This document shows, piece after piece, positions 23,837-36,900 of a DNA stretch of 64,000 nucleotides. Position numbers and translations under genes: made by a program. Position 1 is the first letter of the stretch. The number at the start of each line of letters is the position of its first letter. A model generated the notes under the pieces. The model saw only the letters and a program-made list of their open reading frames with translations, was not told where the DNA came from and made no database searches. Where the stretch lies: positions 19,789,501 to 19,853,500 of the forward strand of contig CM028897.1 of the NCBI GenBank assembly GCA_016801885.1. Reading direction: 5' to 3'. This DNA comes from Toxotes chatareus. Taxonomy: Eukaryota; Chordata; Actinopteri; Toxotidae.

Positions 23837-24831
23837 TATTGTTACCTTGACAATGAAAGTCTAGTATAGCTGCTGCTGCTGAAGGTGCCACGCTCCTGTG
23901 GGTCTCATCTGACCTTCATGATTGTTCAGGTTGGAGAACTTGCTGTGGAGATCAAGGACAGAAATCTAACCAGCATGCACTGTGCTGCAGTCGCCAACAA
24001 CATCACAAACACATCTGTTTATTCCAGAGAACACAGGGTCAAACTGAACATTTCCATAAAATGTTTACCAGCAGGTGTAGACATTTATGAACAGTTTCAT
24101 TTGTCATTCCTGTTATTGTCTCTCAGACTCACCACAACTTTTGTATTTCACAGTTGAGCTTATAGTTCTTTTCATGTTCCGTGAAGAGACAGCCCTCAGA
24201 CAAATCATACTGCCTGAGGAACAATTAGTTTCTAGTTGCTCAGTTGTCTTTAGAGTTAGTGTTGCATTTACATCTTTTAATGCTTCTCATAACTCTATGG
24301 ACATTCAGATACATTTTGTTTCCATACAATAGTCTTGACATGTGTTGCACTGTACTTATGTTGCTGCTGTGGCAAAAATTTCCTCTGGGATCAATAAAGT
24401 AACCTACCTAGACTCAAACACACTCCACTCCTCCAGCAAACCAAATGACTTGAATCACTCAGTGAGCGAGTGAGCGTCTCCCTGTGAACATATGACAGGG
24501 GAGTGACTGAGTGAGTGATCCAACTCACTGAGACTGATCTGTTGGGGCTGGGATTCACTCCCTGCAAACCGATCACTGAACAAATCGACTTAAATCACTC
24601 ACTCATGCCTGCACGTTCTCTCACAGCTGACTGAGAAATGAAAGAATCACTTCAGGAAGTGGCTCAGTTCAGTTTGTTCAACCAAGGGATTCGAACACTT
24701 CCCAAATAACACATGACCAACATATGCATAAACATACATTTATTACACAATTATAATGTAACCCACTAACGATCAAAGTAAAACTAAAATGTAACCCAGT
24801 TAGAAATAAATTCAAACAAACTACCGCTTAA

Positions 24832-24854
<23 letters not shown>

Positions 24855-24864
<10 letters not shown>

Positions 24865-26664
24865 CGCAGCAGTAGTGCAGGTGAACCTAAAAAGAAGAGG
24901 GAAAACACCATTAAAGTTCACACTGCATATTTAAAATGGATTTACAAAAGTACAGTCACAGACCAACTCACCACAGGATATTAAAAACCTGCACAGAGAT
25001 CCTTCACATGGAATACAGCACCTGGACAGCCACAGCAGGGACAGAGACAGACAAAACATCACAGGTGTCTTCTATAACCTGAGCCTGATTAGGAGGAGTT
25101 GGGAGGGGCTGGCTCAAGGCTGCATTCAGCAGCTCCACCTAGACCAGGGGAGTATTCCCCTCCACACTGGCAACAGGTGATTCACATTAGGGTGGGGCAG
25201 ACAATCAACAAGGGGGGCAAAAGTTACAATGACAGGAAGTAAATTGGAACAGATACACAAGGAGCAGTCCTTCAAAATAAAACTGAAAATACAGAAGCAA
25301 AGCAGAGTCCACAAACAGTCCATAAGGAGTTTTAACAAAATCCAAAAAGAACTCAAACACTCACCCACAGGCTGATCATGCCAAAGAGTCCAAAGACCAA
25401 CAATAGTCCAGAACAGAGTTCAGTCAGTCCCACAATAGTTCCAAACATCCACCCTGGGGCCTGATCACAACAGGAAAAGAAGAAAAACTTCAAATCACAT
25501 ACTTAGATATATTAAACTCTAAATTCATGCGTCATATTGATAAAATAAAAAGGGGGGGTGCAAAAGAACAGTAGTGCAGGTGAATCTAAAAAGAAGGGGG
25601 GAAACACCATTAACAGAGTTTACATTGCATAATTAAAATATATTTACAAAAGTACAGTCACAGGCCAACTCACCACAGGATGTTAAAAACCTGCACCAAG
25701 ATCCTTCACATGGAATACAGCACCTGGACAGCCACAGCAGGGACAGAGACAGACAAAACATCACAGCTCCACCTAGACCAGGGGAGTATTCCCCCTCCAC
25801 ACTGGCAACAGGTGATTCACATTCACAAAGGGGCAAACAAGACAATGGCATGTCTCAGACCTGCAAATGAAAAATATCAATGTTGATTATACAGATTGTT
25901 ATTCCACTAAATATAATAAAGGCAGCTGAATTAGCTCAGGATGAAAATGTTATAGGAGCTGCTGCCAGGACAGGACCCTAACACAGACACAGCTAGACTG
26001 ATAATGTGCTTTTATTAAACTCAAAAATCACTGGCACAGAGTCTGGGGTCAGGAAACCAATAAATTCAGGCAACAGAAAATCATCCACAAAGGAGAAAAA
26101 CTCCAGAAACAAAAAGTCAAAAGCAAACTCCGGGAATCTTACTGGGTGAAGCAGGCAACAGAATAAAGTCCAAATGGAAACAGGAAGCTCAGACACAGGA
26201 GACAAAACCAGGAGCACACACACAAGAGCAGGACCTCAGGTGAAGACTCGAGCTCAGGAACAAACAGGTACAAACTCAGGCTTAACTACAGATGGACACA
26301 GAACAGACAAACTGACTGACAGGGGAACAAGGAGACTTATATACAGTGGAGTAAACTGGTGTGGCCAGGGACACAAAGGGGAGGATTGAAATTACTGACA
26401 ACAACTGGGGACTCACACCCCAGGAAATATCTCACATTAATACTTAGTGAAAGTAAAAGACAGAGCTACATTACTGAGGCAGAGACGTGAGTTGAAACAA
26501 ATTTAGAAATGTGTTTAATAATAGAAAAAACCAAGCAGGGACTGGAACTGCTGAAAAAGAAAGAACAAGGTTACAAACATAAACGAGCACTTGCAACTTA
26601 ATGAAATGGTTAAAATGTACTTTATTACAATTTATCTACTAAAAAGGAGAAGGCCTCGACAATC

Positions 26665-26698
<34 letters not shown>

Positions 26699-27202
26699 CA
26701 CTCAACATGTTTACGGTTTAAAATTAAAGTTAAAACAGGCAGAGAGGCAGACTACACAAAGGAGTGCCAGGGCTGCTACCACTACTCACCTTTGGTGCAG
26801 CAAAAACCAAACTTAAACGGTGCAGTCTATAGTGTCTCTGTGTGTTAACTCACATGCAGTTAAGTCAAGGGGCCTCACCACAGGTGCCAAGCCTCCCCAG
26901 ATTAGCACTCTGACTGGAAAAGTACAAGAAAACCCCTTCAAAACAAAATTAAATCAATCAAATAATGATAGCAAAGCAAAAATATTATATAACCAAATAA
27001 AAAACAAAGCAAAAACACAAGGTAACCCAGTTAGAAACAAATTCAAAGATTAAAGATGACTAACACAGAATCCTAAACTCAAGGCAAAAATCAAGAACAA
27101 GAGGTCAAACTAAATCTACAAACCAAAACTAAATGTAAAGGATAAAGCTAAACAAGTGAACAAAGGTTAAACCACAGTAAGGTCAAACAGGGGCAAACTA
27201 CA

Positions 27203-27240
<38 letters not shown>
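24855..27240 (+). repeat. Large tandem array, unit 1 (2.39 kb)
   Basis: First copy of a head-to-tail repeat. The unit begins after an A-run with a G-run and holds, in order: block A (AACACCATTA ... CCACCTAGACCAGGGGAGTA ... GGTGATTCACATT), a spacer ending GCCTGATCACAACAGG, a second shorter copy of block A at about 25548-25830, a block with CTCAAAAATCACTGGCACAG, and an AT-rich block ending in a long A-run (about 27207-27240). No coding domain is recognised in any frame. Confidence 0.9.
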
Positions 27241-27243
<3 letters not shown>

Positions 27244-28695
27244 TGGGGGGTGAAAAGGAAGATTGGTAGGGCAGGTGAACCTAAAAAGAAGGGGGGAAAC
27301 ACCATTAACAAAGTTCACACTGTATATTTAAAATATATTTATAAAAGTACAGTCACAGGCAAACTCACCACAGGATGTTAAAAACCTGCACAGAGATCCT
27401 TCACATGGAATACAGCACCTGGACAGCCACAGCAGGGACAGAGACAGACAAAACATCACAGGTGTCTTATATAACCTGAGCCTGATTAGGAGGAGTTGGG
27501 AGGGGCTGGCTCAAGGCTGCATTCAGCAGCTCCACCTAGACCAGGGGAGTATTCCCCTCCACACTGGCAACAGGTGATTCACATTAGGGTGGGGCAGACA
27601 ATCAACAAGGGGGCAAACTATACAATGACAGGAAGTAAATTGGAACAGATACACAAGGAGCAGTCCTTCAAAATAAAACAGAAAACACAGAAGCAAACAA
27701 GAGTCCACAAACAGTCCATAAGGAGTTTTAACAAAATCCAAAAAGAACTCAAACACTCACCCACAGGCTGATCATGCCAAAGAGTCCAAAGACCAACAAT
27801 AGTCCAGAACAGAGTTCAGTCAGTCCCACAATAGTTCCAAACATCCACCCTGGGGCCTGATCACAACAGGAAAAGAAGAAAAACTTCAAATCACATACTT
27901 AGATATATTAAACTACTTGGATGAATTAAAGTATAAATTCATGCATTATATTGATTTAAATAAATGTCTCAGACCTGCAAATGAAAAATATCAATGTTGA
28001 TTATACAGGTTGTTATTCCACTAAATATAAAGGAAGCTAAATTAGTTCAGGATGAAAATGTTCTAGGAGCTGCTTCCAGGAGAGGACCCTAAGACAGACA
28101 CAGCTAGACTGATAATGTGCTTTCATTAAACTCAAAAATCACTGGCACAGAGTCTGGGGTCAGGAAACAAAAATTCATGCACAAGGGAGGGGAAAAACTC
28201 CAAAAACAGGAAGCTCAGACACAGGAGACAAAACCAGGAGCACACACACACAGGCAGGACCTCAGGTGAAGACTCGAGCTCAGGAACAAACATGTACACA
28301 GGAACAGACTCAGGCTTAACTACAGATGGACACAGAACAGACAAACTGACTGACAGGGGAACAAGGAGACTTATATACAGTGGAGTAAACTGGTGTGGCC
28401 AGGGACACAAAGGGGAGGATTGAAATTACTGACAACAACTGGGGACTCACACCCCAGGAAATCTCTCACATTAAATACTTAGTGAAAGTAAAAGACACAG
28501 CTACATTACTGAGGCAGAGACATGAGTTGAAAAATTTAGAAATGCATTTAATAATAAAAAACCCAAGCAGAGACTGGAACTGCTGAAAAAGAAACAAGTT
28601 TACAAACAGATAAAAGAACAATTACAACTTAATGAAATGGTTAAAATGTACTTTATTACAATTTATCTACTAAAAAGGAGAAGGCCTCGACAATC

Positions 28696-28731
<36 letters not shown>

Positions 28732-29243
28732 AACATGTTTACAGTTTAAAATTAAAGTTAAAACAGGCAGAGAGGCAGACTACACAAAGGAGTGCCAGGG
28801 CTGCTACCACTACTCACCTTTGGTGCAGCAAAAAGACCCAAACTCAAAGCAACCTCACAGCAAACAGTGCAGTCTATAGTGTCCCTGTGTGTTAACTCAC
28901 ATGCAATTAAGTGAAAGGCCCTCACCACAGGTGCCCAGCCTCTCCACCTTGGCACTCTGCCTGGATAAGCACAAAAAACCCCTTGTTTTAAATTAAATCG
29001 CGATCAAATAATGATAGTAAAGCAAAAATTTTTATATAAATAATCAAAGCAAAAAATACAATGGTTAAAAAATTCAAAGAAAAGATTAAAGATAGATGAC
29101 TAAAGAAACAGAAACCTAAACTCAAGGCGAAAATCAAGAACAAAATGTCAAACTTAATCTACAAACCAAAACTAAATGGAAAGGATAAAGCTAAACAAGT
29201 GAACAAAGGTTAAGCTAAGGTCAAACAGGCAAACCACATCTAA
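27241..29243 (+). repeat. Large tandem array, unit 2 (2.0 kb, internal deletion)
   Basis: Same order as unit 1 but lacks the nested second copy of block A, and the later parts are shorter. An A-run lies at about 28700-28727. Confidence 0.9.
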
Positions 29244-31572
29244 GGGGGGCAGTGGGCAGGTGGCAAAACCAGCAGTAGTGCAGGCGAATCTACAAGAAAG
29301 GGGGGAAACACCATTAACAAAGTTCACACTGCATATTTAAAATGGATTTACAAAAGTACAGTCACAGGCCAACTCACCACAGGATGTTAAAAACCTGCAC
29401 AGAGATCCTTCACATGGAATACAGCACCTGGACAGCCACAGCAGGGACAGAGACAGACAAAACATCACAGGTGTCTTATATAACCTGAGCCTGATTAGGA
29501 GGAGTTGGGAGGGGCTGGCTCAAGGCTGCATTCAGCAGCTCCACCTAGACCAGGGGAGTATTCCCCTCCACACTGGCAACAGGTGATTCACATTAGGCAG
29601 GAAATCAACAAGGGGGCAAACTATACAATGACAGGAAGTAAATTGGAACAGATACACAAGGAGCAGTCCTTCAAAATAAAACAGAAAACACAGAAGCAAA
29701 GCAGAGTCCACAAACAGTCCATAAGGAGTTTTAACAAAATCCAAAAAGAACTCAAACACTCACCCACAGGCTGATCATGCCAAAGAGTCCAAAGACCAAC
29801 AATAGTCCAGAACAGAGTTCAGTCAGTCCCACAATAGTTCCAAACATCCACCCTGGGGCCTGATCACAACAGGAAAAGAAGAAAAACTTCAAATCACATA
29901 CTTAGATATATTAAACTCTAAATTCATGCGTCATATTGATAAAATAAAAAGGGGGGGTGCAAAAGAACAGTAGTACAGGTGAATCTAAAAAGAAGGGGGG
30001 AAACACCATTAACAGAGTTTACATTGCATAATTAAAATATATTTACAAAAGTACAGTCACAGGCAAACTCACCACAGAATGTTAAAAACCTGCACCAAGA
30101 TCCTTCACATGGAATACAGCACCTGGACAGCCACAGCAGGGACAGAGACAGACAAAACATCACAGCTCCACCTAGACCAGGGGAGTATTCCCCCTCCACA
30201 CTGGCAACAGGTGATTCACATTCACAAAGGGGCAAACAAGACAATGACATGTCTCAGACCTGCAAATGAAAAATATCAATGTTGATTATACAGATTGTTA
30301 TTCCACTAAATATAATAAAGGCAGCTGAATTAGCTCAGGATGAAAATGTTATAGGAGCTGCTGCCAGGACAGGACCCTAACACAGACACAGCTAGACTGA
30401 TAATGTGCTTTTATTAAACTCAAAAATCACTGGCACAGAGTCTGGGGTCAGGAAACCAATAAATTCAGGCAACAGAAAATCATCCACAAAGGAGAAAAAC
30501 TCCAGAAACAAAAAGTCAAAAGCAAACTCCGGGAATCTTACTGGGTGAAGCAGGCAACAGAATAAAGTCCAAATGGAAACAGGAAGCTCAGACACAGGAG
30601 ACAAAACCAGGAGCACACACACAAGAGCAGGACCTCAGGTGAAGACTCGAGCTCAGGAACAAACAGGTACAAACTCAGGCTTAACTACAGATGGACACAG
30701 AACAGACAAACTGACTGACAGGGGAACAAGGAGACTTATATACAGTGGAGTAAACTGGTGTGGCCAGGGACACAAAGGGGAGGATTGAAATTACTGACAA
30801 CAACTGGGGACTCACACCCCAGGAAATCTCTCACATTAATACTTAGTGAAAGTAAAAGACACAGCTACATTACTGAGGCAGAGACGTGAGTTGAAACAAA
30901 TTTAGAAATGTGTTTAATAATAGAAAAAACCAAGCAGGGACTGGAACTGCTGAAAAAGAAAGAACAAGGTTACAAACATAAAAGAGCACTTGCAACTTAA
31001 TGAAATGGTTAAAATGTACTTTATTACAATTTAGCTACTAAAAAGGAGAAGGCCTCAACATTCATTAAAAAAAAAAAAAAAACCCAAAACCCCAGAATCC
31101 CAACATGTTAAAGGTGTAATATTAAAACATTAGGCAGAGAGGCAGACTACACAAAGGAGTGCCAGGGCTGCTACCACTACTCACCTTTGGTGCAGCAAAA
31201 AGACCCAAACTCAAAGCAACCTCACAGCAAACAGTGCAGTCTATAGTGTCCCTGTGTGTTAACTCACATGCAGTTAAATGAAGGGCCCTCACCACAGGTG
31301 CCCAGCCTCTCCACATTAGCACTCTGCCTGGATAAGCACAAAAAAAAAAAAAAATAGACAAAATTAAATCACAAATAATGACAGTAAAGCAACAAATATA
31401 TAAACAATTTTCAATAAAGTAAAAAATACAATGGTTAAAAAATTCAAAGTTTAAAGATAAATGACTATAGAAACAGAAACCTAAATCCACAAACCAAAAC
31501 TAAATGGAAAGGATAAAACTAAAGAAGTGAACAAAGGTTAAGCTAAGGTCAAACAGGGGCAAACCACATCTA
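29244..31572 (+). repeat. Large tandem array, unit 3 (2.33 kb)
   Basis: Again has the nested second block A (about 29947-30230). From about 29880 to 30960 it is almost identical to 25500-26560 of unit 1, implying a recent duplication or gene conversion that skipped unit 2. Confidence 0.9.
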
Positions 31573-31880
31573 AGGGGGGCGGTGGGCAGGTGGCAAAAAC
31601 AGCAGTAGTGTAGGTGAACCTAAAAAGAAGGGGGGAAACACCATTAACAAAGAGTCCACAAACAGTCCATAAGGAGTTTTAACAAAATCCAAAAAGAACT
31701 CAAACACTCACCCACAGGCTGATCATGCCAAAGAGTCCAACGACCAACAATAGTCCAGAACAGAGTTCAGTCAGTCCCACAATAGTTCCAAACATCCACC
31801 CTGGGGCCTGATCACAACAGGAAAAGAAGAAAAACTTCAAACCACATACTTAGATATATTAAACTCTAAATTCATACATC
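31573..31880 (+). repeat. Large tandem array, truncated unit 4
   Basis: Starts like the others (G-run, AGCAGTAGTG, AACACCATTAACAAAG), then jumps by an internal deletion to GAGTCCACAAACAGTCC and ends after the GATATATTAAACTC motif. Confidence 0.85.
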
Positions 31881-31889
31881 ATATTGATT

Positions 31890-32160
31890 TATATATAAAT
31901 GTGTATGTCTCTGACCTGTTTGTGTTTGATATTCTGCCTCTGTCTCCTGTCTCACTCCACACACTCACTGCATGTCCTGATGTCCAGATGCACCTACTCA
32001 CCTGTTTCCTGTTCCCAATCAGCTGAATCCTCCTCGCCCATCTACACACCTGTTTCTCATTGATCACCCTGGCTCCCCTGTAATTGTTTTTTTCCCCCAG
32101 CCCTTTCTCCCCCTTTTAACTGTTCACTTTGATCACGGGTTACTGTTTGTAAAGACATAG
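31890..32160. mobile_element. Probable interspersed repeat fragment
   Basis: Phrases such as CACCTGTTTCCTGTTCCCAA and ACACCTGTTTCTCATTGATC are of a kind common in fish dispersed repeats. The family is not identified and the boundaries are approximate. It directly abuts the tandem array. Confidence 0.4.
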
Positions 32161-34102
32161 TAAAACTCTTAAACTGACCTCAGACAAAGCGCTGACACGA
32201 GCAGTGTCTCCATGTTGATCCTCCCTGATTTAAGAGCAGCGTTTAACAGATCACACTTTTTTTTTTAACTTGGTGAACATATCTCACAGAGCCATTACGT
32301 TTCATGTGGTGTTTAACATCCAGATTATATGATAAGACAGGGTCAATTTTTACACAACACACAACTGTATATACTGTTAATGCCTGATAATCCCAGCTGT
32401 TTTTAGTGAAATGCCTGGGTGTATTAAAGCTTGGATGTGTAACAATTTGTGCCAGAGACTGTGCTTCTTCACACACTGACCTTTGTTACCTCCTGTGGGG
32501 TCATCTGTCTTGTCTCACGTCAGGACTGGAATCTAAGGATCAGCTAAGACCCACACCCTCCCAGACTATTGTTTGTCATGTCCATCCAGATGTATCTCAG
32601 TCCTGGATCAGGGTTAAGTTAAGAAGTATTATTAAAAGAAAGTGTTGATTTAAACTTAAACTAAAAGTCACACACTGCTTCAGAGAAATGCACCAATCTG
32701 ATTGGATAAATAAGTTTCCTTTCCTTTGGCTTTCTGCCTCTAACAGTCCTGACGGGTCAAATGACTCTAGAACCAGGAACTCACGCTCCAGTATTCCTGG
32801 AAAAGTGTGTGAGTGTGTGTGTGTGTATATATATGTGTGTGTGTTTGTGTGTGTGGTATGGGGGGCTTTCTGAAAATCATGAAAGATGATATAGGAGAGA
32901 GAGTGAAAGAGTGGAAGACAGAGGAGCTGTGCATCCAGACTGCTGAGCTCTGAAACCTGATCCACTGATGCAGACACATAACCGCATTTACTAACTGTTA
33001 TTAAAAACATTTACACACACACACACACTTCAGCTGATGGAGAAGGAGAGAGAGAAAGAGCGAGAGCCTGTCAGCACAGCAGAGACTCAACTTTTTAATT
33101 TTTCCTTCATGGTGTTTTAACTCCAGCGGATTAAATGTAATTTTAGAAACCTGATAATGGAATAAAGCTGCATGCAGCCAGTTAGTGTGGTCAGCTGTGT
33201 ACTGTTTCTTCAGATTTTTTTTAAATTTCCAGCTGGTTCAGTATGTGATAATAAGTGGGTGGAGAACGGACTGGATTGTCCATTCAGTTCTCACCAGGAG
33301 GTTCAGAGACATTAACAAACAGATGAAACAGAGACTGAGTGGTCCTGTGATGTCTCCAATGATCATCACTGTGCAGGAAAACTGTGAGCAGTGCAGACCT
33401 CTGATCTGCCTAATCATCAGAGACCTCACGTTTCTTCCTTCTCTGGACTCAGTGTAAGAGCAGTCGTGACACTGTGTTCAAAGATCTCAGCACTTACTTA
33501 TATATTACTTGTCCATAACTGTGGATGTGGATTGTGGTGGGAGGCCTCTGGTTCTGGTTTAGCCTGGTTCACTAATTTAACATGAACAATCCTTCACAGG
33601 CACCAGTGAACATTTATATCTGTTTTGTGGCAGAAGATAAGACACAGACCGACAGATCACTAGATTATTACACTTATCCAAAGCCCAGTGTGTCCCACAG
33701 TTCATCTTCTACTTCTTGATGAGACTGATAAATTAATATTGTCTGAAACTGTAAAGAAAAAAAAAAAATAATAGGTTGTTAAAAATCATAGCTTCCTCAA
33801 TGAGTTTCAGAAATATGCTCCTTTTCGAAATCTGTCCTCAGAAACCTAACAGCAGCACTGCTGTGTCTGCTTCTAGATAACTTGAAGAGTTTGCTTCATC
33901 AATCACTTCTCTCACTTCTGCTAACTGTAATTCTGTGTGGCTAATCATACTTATTGGTTCCAGCAACACTGATCAAGCGCATCCCGATGAACTTTAATAA
34001 AATACCTTCTAGAAACTGCAACTAATAACTGCAGCTGCTCCAGTCACAACTTGGTACAATAAGTTAGACTGTAAAATAAACCTCAGTTCAAATGTTTAAC
34101 AG

Positions 34103-34122
34103 GGGTCAAAGGTCGGAGGTCG
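34103..34122 (+). promoter_or_regulatory. Three RGGTCR half-sites at 1-nt spacing
   Basis: GGGTCA-A-AGGTCG-G-AGGTCG: two overlapping DR1 arrangements. Two half-sites end in G rather than A, so it is imperfect. It is in the hoxb1a-hoxb2a spacer. Confidence 0.25.
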
Positions 34123-35269
34123 CGGCAGCTGTGTGTAATATTCCTGTGACCACAGAATGATAATAAGGAGGAGAGCAGAGAGCCGAGGAGTGAAATCAGA
34201 GCTGGAGGAGCTGGACCGCTACTATCAGCCATCTCTGATAAGATGCTGTCAGCTCTGCCACTGTTATCTACACAACACATTTACACCCAGGGTACGGCAG
34301 AGGAGAAGGGCCACGAAGGACAGCAACTGCCTGAAGCCGAGACAGAGCCCTGCATATTTGTGTGTGTGGAACTCTTTAGTTTGAATTTATATTTGAGTTC
34401 ATATTCAGTGTTTTTATAACCATTGTCTCTGTATCCAAAAAGCCTGATATGTCTCATTCTCTCTGTGCCACACAGCTCTATTGTTAAAAACACATCAGTG
34501 AGCCGCACTGTTGCACTGGCTGACACGTCTCTTCATCACCATAAACGCACACACTGTGCTTTATTTTGACTCAATACCACACACACACATCCTGCTGCCA
34601 GAAATACTACTCACCAGAGCACCAAATGTGGATTTATCCGCCGCTGAAAATAGTCCCCAACAAATGCACTATTTCCTCCTGTTGGAGTAAAGTTTAAATT
34701 ACACATAAATAAATTACACACACAGACTTGCACACATATGTGAGTTGTTTTTTCAGTAGGAACCAAGTGCAACACAGGACAGAGAAGTCAAAAAGCATTG
34801 TTTGCGAGAATGAGAGAATGACATGGCACATTTTGTATTAACTCCGACTGTTCCAGTCTGTGCTGAGAGTCTTCAACATGGCCACCAGAGCATGTTATGT
34901 CATGTTATATCACCTAACACCTCTCTTATCCCAATTTTAAAGTTTTATTTTCTTCTTAATCCTTTCATTTTCTCAAACAGTAGTTAGCTTAGACAGCGCG
35001 GCTGCTGGTCAGCGTCCTGAGCCGACCGCTCAGCAGTCTATTTACTGGCTGTTAATTGGTGCAGTTGGATTGACTGACGATTGTCTGTGTCGGTCCCTTG
35101 GTAAATCCCGTGGAATGGCTCTTTATTGACCTAAGAGACTGCAGAGGTGACTTGTGTGCATCTACACACACACAGTGATTTGTGTTTGGTGTGTATCCTC
35201 TGTGGCTCCCACTGACGACTCAATATAAAGCTGTGTGTGTTTGCACGTGTAGGGACAACTATCCAGCCT

Positions 35270-35307
<38 letters not shown>

Positions 35308-35581
35308 CTCACACACACACACACACACCAAGCTGTGTATTGATGGGGCCCTCAGAGGCTGAAACATTGATCATCTGCCTGTGACTCACCTACAGAACAG
35401 ATGATAGCATAGCTTACTGGATGCTAATATACAAAACTATGCACACACACAACTGAGCAAACAGAGTGTGAGAGAAATGATGGTGTGAATGCCTTTAATC
35501 TGATGCTGTGAACAGTTGCTAGAATAACTGCTTAAAACATTAGACATCTGTTTCCTAATTATCAGCATTATAGACTACAAG

Positions 35582-35594
35582 AGGTCAAAGGTCA
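35582..35594 (+). promoter_or_regulatory. Perfect DR1 element AGGTCAAAGGTCA
   Basis: Identical 13-mer to the minus-strand element at 1470-1482. Consensus for RXR, COUP-TF and HNF4 dimers. It is 9.4 kb downstream of the hoxb2a start, in the long spacer 3' of that gene. Confidence 0.35.
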
Positions 35595-35899
35595 GGGCCT
35601 TGGAAACATGTGATGTGATGTTTATCCAAGGACATGATCTGATCACATTGGTTGAATATAAGATGACCCCTGACTACAGGAGAACCGACGCTTCGTCGAC
35701 ACATTTCTGTGACAAAGTTTCCTGTCTGTTAAACACAGCTTCTTAAACTCTATTTGTACTGATTAAAAAAAAATACACTACAAACAGACGTGAAGAACCT
35801 CACTAGCTTAACCACAGAACTGCTACAAACAACCCATAATGCAACACTTTCCATAGCGGCTAGTGTTACATTGGTACCACGTGTCCACTTTGTGTATCT

Positions 35900-36900
35900 G
35901 CAGGGTTGACATGCACTTTTGAAAAGTTACAACAAATGTCACCACAGCAAAGGCAGAGTAGGGAAAGGTCCCAGAAATCTGTCCCAAAGTCGAAAAAAAA
36001 AGAAGTCAAATAAAGAGTGAGATAAAAACAGCAAGCTGCAAGCACCCCCAAGGCCAGCCAGGACGGCGACAGAACGGAGGGCGAGTCATTGAACCTGACT
36101 CTGATCCTGAGAGAGATATGTGATTTTCCAATTTGAGGGTAGATGACGCAGAAGCGAGGATATACTGGAGACTGAGGAAAGGTTGAAAAGTGCAGAAGAG
36201 GCAATAGCAGAAATGCTAAAGCTACAAAAGCAGCTCCGGGCAAAGCTAAAAGATCAAGGGGGTTCGCTGAAGGAGGGAGAATGTGAGGATATAAAGAGTC
36301 CCTGAAGGAGATGAAGGTGGACCCAGGTCAGTGATTCCCTTCGTGGTGAAGCAGCATAGACTGAACCTTGGCATTTACAACACAAAAGGCTCACAGGCAG
36401 GAAGAGCCCATCGAGTATCAGCACCACAGCTTACACTGGCATGGCAAATAATAGGTTTTATGTGGAAACACAGCAACATCAGCATCAACCACGATCATAC
36501 ACACGGGAACACAAGACTCCAAAGCCTGTATCCAGCTTGTCTGAGGGTCTTTAATGAAGATGGTACAAGAACCTATGAAATGGGAATAAGGCACCATTGT
36601 ACCTGGAGGACCAGGGATTGCCCATAAAAGTAATCACACAACAGGAGTCACTTCTGGAGAGGATTTGGTTGTAGTCATGGCAACTAGTGCCATCAGAAAG
36701 CACCACTGGAACCAGAGAAATGTCAGGTCATGAGGAAAAGTTGGAAGTATGTACATGTGAACAGATAGAGAATACATTACTATCGTAGTAAGAAGTGAGC
36801 CCTCTACCTGGAAGAAGGAGACAAAAGGCTGAGGCAGGTCTACATGTGGATTGTCAAAGCCTTATTTCAGTTAGAATCAAATGCAATGTGAATCTGTGAA
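35900..36900 (+). pseudogene. Decayed retroelement-like coding remnant, unidentified
   Basis: Several plus-strand frames keep protein-like composition separated by stops and shifts. At about 36150-36305 there is a highly charged, coiled-coil-like stretch (AEEAIAEMLKLQKQLRAKL) and from 36331 a further open stretch of 98 codons. It looks like a broken Gag- or structural-type frame of a retroelement or endogenous retrovirus, but no zinc knuckle, protease or polymerase motif is seen. I cannot assign a family; an ancient host pseudogene is possible. Confidence 0.35.

Larger units (their letters stand above)
19297..24830. other. hoxb1a upstream region
   Basis: The first 0.9 kb holds the presumed promoter and r4 enhancer, with a CT run (about 19880-19903) and a TG run (19999-20031). 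Beyond it, a G+C-richer non-repetitive block at 21480-21640 and 22140-22270 (with the Krox20 site) may be regulatory. 24290-24415 resembles the 3' tail of a fish LINE (TTTCCTCTGGGATCAATAAAG). 24430-24600 holds repeated CACTCAGTGAG-type motifs typical of an interspersed repeat. No coding gene. Confidence 0.5.
32161..35860. other. hoxb1a-hoxb2a spacer, middle part
   Basis: No gene recognised. Contains a TG/TA tract at about 32811-32854, a CT/CA tract (about 35274-35328), a DR1-DR1 half-site triplet at 34103-34122 and a perfect DR1 at 35582-35594. The rest is unique-looking, AT-moderate sequence. Confidence 0.5.

Noticed and set aside
25126..31490. Repeated 60-120-codon frames within the tandem array (for example ending WRGILPWSRWSC)
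   Set aside because: They recur only because the DNA is duplicated; frames differ between copies, have no recognised domain and are interrupted by indels.
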